Source of the DNA: a virus
Direction: 5' to 3' (one strand)
Length of the DNA: 36,091 bases
Virus record (IMG/VR): IMGVR_UViG_3300020442_000283
Coordinates: 1 to 36,091 of that record
Part shown: piece after piece, positions 1-6,863 of the stretch
Numbering within the stretch: the stretch's first letter is position 1
Layout: each line of letters begins with the position of its first letter
Made by a program: the position numbers and the translations under genes
Notes under the pieces: generated by a model
Told to the model about the DNA's origin: nothing
The model's database searches: none
Seen by the model: the letters and a program-made list of their open reading frames with translations, nothing else

Positions 1-230
1 CCACCTGAGGATCCTGATGAACCAGAAGATCCAGAGGAAGAACTACTACCACTGCTACTGCTGCTAGAAGAACTAGATGATGAGGAACTGCTGCTTGAAG
101 AAGACGAAGAACTGGTGCTAGATGTGCTGCTAGTTGTGCTAGTCGTGCTAGTCGTGGTCGATGTAGATGTTGTGCCTGTACTACTTACTGTAGTTGTTGA
201 AGAAGATACACCTGCTGACGTAGGTCCATT
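1..230 (-). repeat. Ser/Thr/Gly low-complexity coding tract in gp53
   Basis: Reading the gp53 frame, nearly every codon in this stretch is Ser, Thr or Gly. A Thr/Ser alternating part is followed by an almost pure Ser run and then by Gly-Ser-Ser units. Codon choice is mixed, so it is not a simple DNA microsatellite. It probably forms a flexible linker to a domain beyond the window. Confidence 0.8.
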
Positions 231-947
231 ATCAAAAGAAGTGACTGCTCCCGTAGGTTGAGTCCTTAATGTTGAAGACGAACTAGCAGTGCTACCTGCC
301 TGATTAGTAAATCTAGAAGCAATACTGAGAGGTGTTTTCTTGTTACCTTGATCATCTAATTCAGAATGTGATTCATATGCAACTAAACTATCAAACTCTT
401 CGATCATTTTTTGGACAACACTACCAGTTGGAATTCTAATGAAACGTTTTTGCTCATTTAAAAAGGTTTCATGTTCATAGTTACTTACAGGATATATTGA
501 TTGTGTTTCACCTAAGGTTGTGTTATCTGGTAACACAGTTCTCCAAGTTGAATTTACTTCAATACCTTCTTGTAGAAATATTGCACCGTTATATGATGCT
601 TCTACAGTTTCGTAGTGGTGTACATCCTCTGGATTGGAATATTTGTTTCTAACATATCGTTGTAATTCAGCTTCTGTCTTTGGCCACTGTTCATATACAT
701 CAGTAATATTGTTTGTAATTAGAATGACCCAATCAAGAAAAGGATCTTCAAACAGTGCAACTGCCATGTTGCTAGGTGTCATTCCCTCTGGAACTGAAAC
801 TCTTTCAAAAGAGGTTACAAATTTGTCTAAATCCTCTCTTACTCTAATTCTTCTGAAGATATTTTTAACTAAGCGATATCTATATGCTTGATCGGTGGTT
901 ACACCTTCAGCAACATATACATCTGGAAATTTTGAAAAATAAGACAT
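1..947 (-). CDS. gp53: Baseplate wedge subunit gp53 (C-terminus cut by window edge)
   Basis: The reading frame opens at an ATG at 945-947 on the minus strand (MSYFSKFPDVYVAEG) and runs off the left edge without a stop, so at least 315 residues are present. The first ~200 residues resemble T4 gp53: a folded part with motifs such as EDPFLDWVILITNNI and KTEAELQRYV. gp53 joins neighbouring wedges in the baseplate. T4 gp53 is only about 196 residues; here a Ser/Thr-rich tract of roughly 75 residues follows (plus-strand bases ~1-230), with long runs of Ser using mixed AGC/AGT/TCN codons, then Gly-Ser repeats. It lies 5 bp after gp48 and is probably co-transcribed from the minus-strand late promoter at 2109-2115. 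Family call is by motif and by the gp53/gp48 pairing; the Ser-rich tail is directly seen. Confidence 0.8.
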   Translation of the reverse strand, partial: MSYFSKFPDVYVAEGVTTDQAYRYRLVKNIFRRIRVREDLDKFVTSFERVSVPEGMTPSNMAVALFEDPFLDWVILITNNITDVYEQWPKTEAELQRYVRNKYSNPEDVHHYETVEASYNGAIFLQEGIEVNSTWRTVLPDNTTLGETQSIYPVSNYEHETFLNEQKRFIRIPTGSVVQKMIEEFDSLVAYESHSELDDQGNKKTPLSIASRFTNQAGSTASSSSTLRTQPTGAVTSFDNGPTSAGVSSSTTTVSSTGTTSTSTTTSTTSTTSSTSSTSSSSSSSSSSSSSSSSSSSSSGSSSSSGSSGSSGSSG

Positions 948-952
948 AATCG

Positions 953-2074
953 TTAGAACCCCGAAGCAATATCGTTCTGGTTAAGAAGTTTAACCTCAGT
1001 GAATTGTAAGTTTAAAATGATTGCAGGAACTTGAATCATATCACCAGAAATGTTTTTAAATGATGTATACTGATTATCAGGTGTGTAGTTCACTGAAACA
1101 CCAGAGCATACACAATCTGTCATTTTATAATGCAATGGCATTGATCCATTACTATTAAATTCACCTTCATCTGGATTCATACGAACGTAATCTAATGAGA
1201 AGTGATCTGGTAATTCAAAGAATCTTCCTGATAATTTATTAATTTCATTAAGTTGGTCTTTGAATTTTTTAGTTCCTTCTTTTTGTAGATCATTATACTT
1301 TGTGCCACTCTTTTTCTCAAAATCTTCTCTATTTAAAGCACCACCTAAACTATCTAATACACTTTCACCAGTACTAGAAATTTTAGGGTGAGCACCCATC
1401 TTAACATATCTAATAATATCAAAAATCTGTTTTGCTTCTTTAGAGTTCCTCGCTAACATCTTAACCGCAAAACTATGATTTCTAAAATTCATCTGAGAAA
1501 ATAACTGTTCGGTATATGGGTTGAATATCTTTCCAGTTGTTAACCCTTGTAGAACATTAGCATCTAATTGACCTTGGACACCAAAGAAACCAGATATAGC
1601 GTTAGCACCTTGAGCGATAACACTAGCACCGAATTCTGGTAAAATTGCTGAAGCTGCTTGTTGTAAGTTAGCTGCTAAACTACTTGTGTCATTACTACCT
1701 AAAGCTTTTAAAGCTGCAGCACCACCTACACCTAAATTAACCTGACGATATACAGGTTGATATTGAGCTTGGATTCCTGGTGGTAACGCGATATAACAAC
1801 TTGTTCGATGTGCATATGTTTTTCTAGTACCAGAGTTGAGATCTCCCTCTACACTTTCTGCTCCAGTAATAAAATTTGCATTAGATCCGTAATAATTCTT
1901 ACCGTTTGTGCTATATGATGTCCTTTTACGTTTAATCTTCAAATAGTCTATCATACCAGTTGCACCTGTAGCCTCATCCCCTAAAAAGTCCTCCCCACTA
2001 GCAATCGGTGCCTTTAGAGGATACCTCAAAGTCATTGCATAATCGTTATTATCGACGAAACTGGTAGATGCCAA
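953..2074 (-). CDS. gp48: Baseplate tail-tube cap gp48
   Basis: 373 residues, close to T4 gp48 (about 364). In T4, gp48 sits on the central baseplate hub and, with gp54, forms the platform on which the tail tube polymerises. Visible features are a polar N-terminus (MASTSFVDNNDYAMTLRYPL), a central Ala/Gly-rich segment and a C-terminal tube-like beta domain ending in VPAIILNLQFTEVKLLNQND, which parallels the end of T4 gp48. It is transcribed away from gp4. Its start at 2074 lies 35 bp downstream of a minus-strand late promoter (2109-2115), and its stop is 5 bp before the gp53 start. Assignment rests on length, C-terminal pattern and neighbours. Confidence 0.75.
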   Translation of the reverse strand: MASTSFVDNNDYAMTLRYPLKAPIASGEDFLGDEATGATGMIDYLKIKRKRTSYSTNGKNYYGSNANFITGAESVEGDLNSGTRKTYAHRTSCYIALPPGIQAQYQPVYRQVNLGVGGAAALKALGSNDTSSLAANLQQAASAILPEFGASVIAQGANAISGFFGVQGQLDANVLQGLTTGKIFNPYTEQLFSQMNFRNHSFAVKMLARNSKEAKQIFDIIRYVKMGAHPKISSTGESVLDSLGGALNREDFEKKSGTKYNDLQKEGTKKFKDQLNEINKLSGRFFELPDHFSLDYVRMNPDEGEFNSNGSMPLHYKMTDCVCSGVSVNYTPDNQYTSFKNISGDMIQVPAIILNLQFTEVKLLNQNDIASGF

Positions 2075-2084
2075 GAGAAACTTG

Positions 2085-2092
2085 CCTAAATA
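2085..2092 (+). promoter_or_regulatory. Late promoter for gp4 and downstream genes
   Basis: CCTAAATA, the T4-type late -10 element used by cyanophages, lies 21 bp before the gp4 ATG. It is interleaved with the opposing late promoter of gp48. Confidence 0.6.
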
Positions 2093-2108
2093 TTATGTGG
2101 TCTTTATG

Positions 2109-2115
2109 TATTTAT
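2109..2115 (-). promoter_or_regulatory. Late promoter for gp48-gp53
   Basis: ATAAATA on the minus strand, 35 bp upstream of the gp48 start and overlapping the gp4 start codon. It forms a divergent late promoter pair with 2085-2092. Confidence 0.55.
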
Positions 2116-2533
2116 GCGATATCAAGGAAAATATAGACCGTCCTTCCCTAGGAAGTACAAAGGTGATCCAAATAATGTGATTTATAGATCGTCATGGGAA
2201 TATAAGTTTATGAAATGGTGTGACTTAACTCATTCCATTCAAGAATGGGGTAGTGAAGAAATCATCATCCCATATATTTCCCCTGTTGACGGAAAACGAC
2301 ATAGATACTTTCCCGATTTTTATGTAAAAATTGAGAATCGTAAGTATTTAGTCGAAGTTAAACCATTAAAACAGACTATGGAACCCAAAACTCAAAAAAG
2401 AATTACCAAGCGATACGTTAATGAGGTTGTCACATGGAGTGTCAATCAAGCAAAGTGGAAAGCAGCAACCGAGTTTTGTAAGGATAATAATTGGGAATTC
2501 AAACTGATTACAGAAAAAGAACTTAAAATCTAA
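2114..2533 (+). CDS. gp4: Head completion protein gp4 (nuclease-fold)
   Basis: 139 residues, similar in size to T4 gp4 (also called gp50/gp65, about 150), which acts at the end of head filling before tail joining. A PD-(D/E)XK-like nuclease signature is visible: RSSWEY (E29), RYFPDFYV (D68) and YLVEVKP (E81, K83), typical of the endonuclease-like fold assigned to this family. Start ATG at 2114 follows the late promoter at 2085-2092. The stop (2531-2533) overlaps the gp54 ATG by one base (TAATG), indicating translational coupling. Whether it cuts DNA cannot be read from the sequence. Confidence 0.8.
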   Translation: MRYQGKYRPSFPRKYKGDPNNVIYRSSWEYKFMKWCDLTHSIQEWGSEEIIIPYISPVDGKRHRYFPDFYVKIENRKYLVEVKPLKQTMEPKTQKRITKRYVNEVVTWSVNQAKWKAATEFCKDNNWEFKLITEKELKI

Positions 2534-3327
2534 TGGCAGACACAGTTTTTGACACACAAAGGGCACATTATCCGTCATACCAAGAGTTTCTTGCCTTTTC
2601 TAAGAAAGAGGATACTCATCCTAGTTTCGCGAACTTATTTTCTGTACATTTTGCTACTCCAAGAGTATTACAGAATAGTGGTAATGTAAATATCGGTAGT
2701 AGTTCAAAGAGAATGCAGTCAGAAACGGGTGATCTTAGATCTCTCTTGAATTTCTACTGTCAGTCAATCAATCTTCCTAGTAAACAAGTCACTACTGGTG
2801 CAGTAAGTAATGTTGGTGCTGCTACAAAGTTTGCAACAGGAGCTGCATATAGTCAATTAAACATGACTTTCATCATGCCTAGGTCTCAATACACTCGTCA
2901 GTTCTTTGAGAAATGGGTTAATAGGATGGCACCTGATCAAAATCAATTTGTAGATTTCTTTGATAATTACGTTTGTCCTAGTATTAGAGTATATAAATTT
3001 GAAAGGGGTGGTGGAGATTATGTCTATACTGATCCAAATCTAATTTCTGCTTTAAGAAAAGCAGGTGATCCTTTCTTGTTGGCAAGAAAGTATAAAATCA
3101 CTGCTATGTTTGACATTCGCAATGCTTTTCCCTATAATATTGGATCTATTCAGTTAAACAATGATGGTTCACGAGCCATGACATTAACTGTTGGATTCCT
3201 ATATGAACGCTATCGTGTTCAAACAGAGGATGAATTTACTGATGATGGTAAATTCAAACATATAGGAGACGCGGGATCTAGTTTCGCGGAACCTCTCCGT
3301 GTTAATTCTGGAATTCTCTTCCAGTAA
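2533..3327 (+). CDS. gp54: Baseplate tail-tube initiator gp54
   Basis: 264 residues; T4 gp54 is 320. gp54 binds on gp48 and starts polymerisation of the gp19 tail tube. The protein shows the tail-tube style layout: an N-terminal segment (FANLFSVHFATPRVLQ), a middle with INLPSKQVTTGAVSNVG and MTFIMPRSQYTRQFFEKWV, and a C-terminal strand (MTLTVGFLYERYRVQ) like gp54/gp19 proteins. It overlaps gp4 by one base and is followed by the late promoter of gp26. It could also be described simply as a tube-fold baseplate protein; the place next to gp48/gp4 favours gp54. Confidence 0.72.
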   Translation: MADTVFDTQRAHYPSYQEFLAFSKKEDTHPSFANLFSVHFATPRVLQNSGNVNIGSSSKRMQSETGDLRSLLNFYCQSINLPSKQVTTGAVSNVGAATKFATGAAYSQLNMTFIMPRSQYTRQFFEKWVNRMAPDQNQFVDFFDNYVCPSIRVYKFERGGGDYVYTDPNLISALRKAGDPFLLARKYKITAMFDIRNAFPYNIGSIQLNNDGSRAMTLTVGFLYERYRVQTEDEFTDDGKFKHIGDAGSSFAEPLRVNSGILFQ

Positions 3328-3331
3328 GCAC

Positions 3332-3338
3332 CTAAATA
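3332..3338 (+). promoter_or_regulatory. Late promoter for gp26 operon
   Basis: CTAAATA in the 38-bp gap between gp54 and gp26, 27 bp before the gp26 ATG. Confidence 0.6.
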
Positions 3339-3365
3339 AAATTACTGAATTGAAATATAAATTTC

Positions 3366-4076
3366 ATGGCATTACCAAAACTGAATGTACCTAAGTACAA
3401 ACTAAAGTTACCCTCTGACAACAGAGTTGTAAATTTTAGACCTTTCTTGGTGAAGGAAGAAAAACTTCTCTTAATGGCAACTGAATCTCAAGATCAGGCT
3501 CAACTGATTTCTGCAGTTACCGATATTATTACAGATTGCACAGATGTGCAAGACGTTGATAAATTACCAACTTTTGATATTGAATATCTTTTCTTACAGA
3601 TTAGAACCAAGTCTGTTGGTGAAACTATCAAGTTATCAGTGACTTGTCCTGATGATGGTGAGACTCCTGTTGAGGTTAGTATTCCTCTTGATGAAATCAA
3701 AGTTGTTAAAACTAGAGGACACAAGAAAGACTTAAAGGTATCTGATGATGTTACCATCACTATGGGGTATCCAAAATTGGATACATTTATTAGTATGAAC
3801 TTCACTGGTGAAGATCCTGGCATGGAACAGGTATTTGATATGGCAGCAAGTTGTTTAGAAACAATCTCTGATGCTGAACAAGTATACGAGTGTTCTGATA
3901 CACCTAAGAAAGAAATCTTAGAATTCTTTGATTCAATGGATACTAAACAGTTTACAATGATTCAAAATTTCTTTGAAACAATGCCTAAGTTGCAGCATAA
4001 GGTGAAGGTAACTAATCCAAACACTAATGTGGAGAGTGAAGTAGTATTGGAGGGTTTAGCGAGTTTTTTCGCATAG
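3366..4076 (+). CDS. gp26: Baseplate hub protein / tail assembly chaperone gp26 (zero-frame product)
   Basis: 236 residues, near T4 gp26 (208). The family pattern is clear: MALPKLNVPKYKLKLPS at the N-terminus, FDIEYLFLQIRTKSVGE in the middle, and FFETMPKLQHKVKV then LEGLASFF at the end. gp26 is needed for hub assembly. The zero frame stops (TAG 4074-4076) just after a T6C tract that is a -1 slippery heptamer, and a conserved-looking frame continues in -1. With the tape-measure candidate immediately downstream, this parallels the G/GT chaperone arrangement of long-tailed phages. Start ATG 3366 follows a late promoter; no clear Shine-Dalgarno sequence is seen. Confidence 0.8.
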   Translation: MALPKLNVPKYKLKLPSDNRVVNFRPFLVKEEKLLLMATESQDQAQLISAVTDIITDCTDVQDVDKLPTFDIEYLFLQIRTKSVGETIKLSVTCPDDGETPVEVSIPLDEIKVVKTRGHKKDLKVSDDVTITMGYPKLDTFISMNFTGEDPGMEQVFDMAASCLETISDAEQVYECSDTPKKEILEFFDSMDTKQFTMIQNFFETMPKLQHKVKVTNPNTNVESEVVLEGLASFFA

Positions 4077-4264
4077 CACTCCTTCATAATGACTTAAAAA
4101 GTTATTTTGAAAGCAACTTCGCTTTGATTCATCATCACAAATGGGATATGGAGTACATCGACAATCTCATGCCTTGGGAAAAAGAGATTTATGTAAGTCT
4201 CTTGGTCAATTACCTTAAGGAAGAAGAAAAACGAATGAAGGAGCAACAAGCAAAAGGTGGCTAA
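4064..4264 (+). CDS. -1 frameshift extension of gp26 (gp26-GT-like fusion, about 299 aa in total)
   Basis: At 4064-4070 the DNA reads T TTT TTC in the gp26 frame, a textbook X XXY YYZ heptamer. Slipping back one base replaces the last Ala-stop by a 64-codon extension ending at TAA 4262-4264. The extension is protein-like: RIALLHNDLKSYFESNF, a His triplet, then DNLMPWEKEIYVSLLVNYL and a charged tail EEEKRMKEQQAKGG. It has no ATG before 4148, so most of it can only be made by frameshifting. A Shine-Dalgarno-like GGAGGG at 4049-4054 ends 9 nt before the slip site, as in dnaX-type stimulation, and a small stem (AAAGC/GCTTT, around 4110-4125) lies downstream. The next gene starts at GTG 4257, inside the end of this frame. 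By analogy to lambda gpGT the fusion would be a minor chaperone that binds the tape measure. Confidence 0.72.
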   Translation, partial: FFRIALLHNDLKSYFESNFALIHHHKWDMEYIDNLMPWEKEIYVSLLVNYLKEEEKRMKEQQAKGG

Positions 4265-6860
4265 AATAGAAGCATACAAGTTTGTCAATCCTGGAGTCCT
4301 TACTGCAAAGACTCCAGCAGTTGTTGCTGCCAGACAATCGCTTCTAGCATCTAATAGATTAGGTAAGACTATAACTGGTCTTGGTAATGAAGTAGTAGAT
4401 ATTAATAAGATAACCAACTTAAGGTTAAAGATAGCAGATAGAGCTGAAATAGCAGAGAGGAGAGCAAAACGCAAAGCACAAGATCAAGAGGCAGAGGCTC
4501 TTCAAGAAAGCGTTGCGGGTAGAAAAAATTTAAGTGATTACTTTAACGAACAAGGTAAGAAGAAACTAAGAAAGGGTAGCATCAAAGGGAACATTGGAAA
4601 AATGTTCAAAGGTGCTTTTGGTTGGATCCAACCTTTATTAGGACCATTTGTTGACATGTTTGTCAAGATTGGTGCTCTTGCCTTCATGAATGAGTTGCTC
4701 AAGTGGGCATCAGATGAAGAAAACATCGCAAAGATGGATCTCTTCTTTTGTAAAGCAGAGTTTGTATTTAAAAAGATATATGGTTTTGGTAAGTGGATTA
4801 TAAAAGATAATCTGATTGATGGTTTCAATCAATTATTTGGTTCTGATGAGACTCTTCTTGGAAGAGTAGAGGGTCTTGGTAAGTTGATGACAGGTGTAAT
4901 TGGGTTGCGATACCTGATGGCACCTTGGAAACTTATCACTGACATTCTCAACATGTTGAATGTCATTACTGGTAAGAAATTCAATCCTAACAGAAAACCA
5001 CCTGGCACTAACAGAAAACCACCTGGTACAAATTTCAGACCTAAAGTCACTACAAGTAGCGGAGCATCGGCAGGTCCTCTTAGAGGAATTAGAGAGTTTT
5101 TTAGAAAATTTAAACCGAAACCTAAACCAACTGTATCTGGTCAAACAGGTAATTGGTTTAGTAACTTATTCAAGAAGAAACCTACTGTAACTTCTAGTGG
5201 ACAAGGTAATTGGTTTTCTAATCTATTCAAAAAGAAACCTACTGTAACTTCTAGTGGAGCAACTAAAGGTAATTGGCTTTCTAATCTATTCAAAAAGAAA
5301 CCCACCACAAGTGGTTCACCACCACCTTCAATAACTCCACCGAAGGTAACTATTGGTACTGGTGGAGTTAAACCTAACGTTATTAAAAATGCCTTATCTA
5401 AGGTAAAACCTGGTACTGCACTAAGCGGTGTTAAAGGTTTTGGTGTAGGTCTTGTTCTTGATTATGCAGTCAATAGTATTGCGGATACTCTCATCACGCA
5501 GCCAATGCAGAGGGCTACCAATAATAAAAGAGAAGAAAAAGTAAATCAAAAGTTCTTAGAACTTGGTAGTGAAGGAACTGTAAAATTCTATGAGGAAGCG
5601 TTAGCCAAGGAGAATAGTAAAAAAGGTTTAAATTGGTGGCAGAACGCTGCAACATTAGGTTTCGGTAATATATTTGTTGGTCCTTCTAAACCAGTAGTTG
5701 CAGATTTAGAGTATAAACTTAATTACGCAAGGCAACTTACCACTAATAAAGACCTAACTCCTTTATACGAGAAATTTCAACCAAAAGAAGAAAAGAAAAA
5801 GAAAGGTTTATTTGGATTAGGATTTCTTGGTCTCCAAAAGGGTGGTAAATTACCTCAGTTCTTCCTTGGTGGTTTATTTAAAGGTATTAAAAGAGCAGTT
5901 AGTGGTGTTGTTAATACTGTTGGTAAAGTTGTAAGCGGTGTTGTTAATACAGTTACAAATGTTGTTAGTAATCCAATCGTTAGCACAGCACTTTCATTTA
6001 TACCAGGCATTGGTCCTATTGTTGGAGCAATAAATGCTGTAACTAATCTTTCACAAGGTAATATTTTAGGTGCAATCACCAGTGGTATTGGTGCTATAGG
6101 TAATTTCGCTGCGATTGGTTCTACTGCAAAATCAGTAGTTGACACTCCAAACTGGTTGATGAACTTGCGTATGAGTAAGTTTGGTCGAGGTCTTTCTAAT
6201 CTTTATACTAAGGGTGCTAACATATTTGGTAAAGCTAGTACATTCTTGAGTAATACTGTTGGTGCTATCACTGATAGTAGGATAGGTAAGATTGGTATGA
6301 AGTTATTAGGTGGTAATATGGGTGGTGCTATTGGTGAAGTTGTTGGTATGATACCTGGCTTAGAAGGTAGAATGCAAGGATTTGGTAATTGGTTAGAGAA
6401 GAATCAGTTACAAGGTATATTAGGAGCAGTACCTGGTGTCAGTGGTCTTTTAAAGAACATACCTAACATCATGTCTATACCTGGCATGGAAAAGATACTT
6501 GGTGCAGATGGATATGGATTCTCTGCTACTCGTGCTTTAGGTTCTGTTGCTGACAGATTTGGTATGGGAGGTGTATATGCAGCTATTATGAGTGGTGCTC
6601 AATCAGGTGATTATATACAAGGGTTGAGTGGATTGGCAGGTGAGTTAGGTGTAGATCCTAGAATCTTAGGTGTATTGGATAAGGGTAGAGCATTACTTAG
6701 AGATAATAAATTTAATGCTGAGTATGCTATGCAAACTGCTATTGAGTTCTTACCAGTTCCGTTGATTGTAGAGAAGTTAGTTCCTGCACCTACTCCCGTG
6801 CCTATAAATAGCGGTGACACCTATCTCGTAGCACCAGGATCTACAGCGTCTAGAAAGTAA
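4257..6860 (+). CDS. Tape-measure-like tail protein (candidate gp29 equivalent)
   Basis: 867 residues, starting at GTG 4257 (AAGGAG at 4238-4243 upstream), overlapping the gp26 frameshift frame. N-terminus: MAKIEAYKFVNPG, then a Lys/Arg/Glu-rich helical part (residues ~50-110), hydrophobic amphipathic segments (~115-225), a Pro/Lys-rich linker with three copies of GNWFSNLFKKKP (~297-350), and a long Gly/Ala/Val/Ile-rich region (~540-800) with possible membrane-seeking helices. This composition and the place after the chaperone-like gp26 frames fit a tape measure that sets tail length and enters the host envelope. Residues ~148-223 align with residues ~134-212 of the next gene. T4 gp29 is of comparable role but similarity is not obvious by eye, so the name is not certain. 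Confidence 0.6.
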   Translation: MAKIEAYKFVNPGVLTAKTPAVVAARQSLLASNRLGKTITGLGNEVVDINKITNLRLKIADRAEIAERRAKRKAQDQEAEALQESVAGRKNLSDYFNEQGKKKLRKGSIKGNIGKMFKGAFGWIQPLLGPFVDMFVKIGALAFMNELLKWASDEENIAKMDLFFCKAEFVFKKIYGFGKWIIKDNLIDGFNQLFGSDETLLGRVEGLGKLMTGVIGLRYLMAPWKLITDILNMLNVITGKKFNPNRKPPGTNRKPPGTNFRPKVTTSSGASAGPLRGIREFFRKFKPKPKPTVSGQTGNWFSNLFKKKPTVTSSGQGNWFSNLFKKKPTVTSSGATKGNWLSNLFKKKPTTSGSPPPSITPPKVTIGTGGVKPNVIKNALSKVKPGTALSGVKGFGVGLVLDYAVNSIADTLITQPMQRATNNKREEKVNQKFLELGSEGTVKFYEEALAKENSKKGLNWWQNAATLGFGNIFVGPSKPVVADLEYKLNYARQLTTNKDLTPLYEKFQPKEEKKKKGLFGLGFLGLQKGGKLPQFFLGGLFKGIKRAVSGVVNTVGKVVSGVVNTVTNVVSNPIVSTALSFIPGIGPIVGAINAVTNLSQGNILGAITSGIGAIGNFAAIGSTAKSVVDTPNWLMNLRMSKFGRGLSNLYTKGANIFGKASTFLSNTVGAITDSRIGKIGMKLLGGNMGGAIGEVVGMIPGLEGRMQGFGNWLEKNQLQGILGAVPGVSGLLKNIPNIMSIPGMEKILGADGYGFSATRALGSVADRFGMGGVYAAIMSGAQSGDYIQGLSGLAGELGVDPRILGVLDKGRALLRDNKFNAEYAMQTAIEFLPVPLIVEKLVPAPTPVPINSGDTYLVAPGSTASRK
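5148..5315 (+). repeat. Three tandem coding repeats GNWFSNLFKKKP in the tape-measure-like gene
   Basis: Copies begin at 5148, 5205 and 5268 (units of 57 and 63 bp). Protein units read GNWFSNLFKKKPTVTSSG, the same plus ATK, then GNWLSNLFKKKPTTSG. Between copies one and two most differences are synonymous (TTTAGTAACTTA versus TTTTCTAATCTA), so the peptide has been kept while the DNA drifted. A shorter repeat, NRKPPGT twice, precedes it near 4990-5030. Confidence 0.85.
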
Positions 6861-6863
6861 CTA

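Noticed and set aside
4089-4098. Independent ATG start for the frame after gp26
   Set aside because: ATG 4089 is in another frame and stops after two codons; the first in-frame ATG (4148) would lose the start of the conserved-looking extension, so frameshifting explains it better.
4094-4474. Minus-strand frames across 3500-5144 and elsewhere in the structural block
   Set aside because: They are antisense to well-supported genes, low in recognisable motifs, and have no promoters or ribosome sites.
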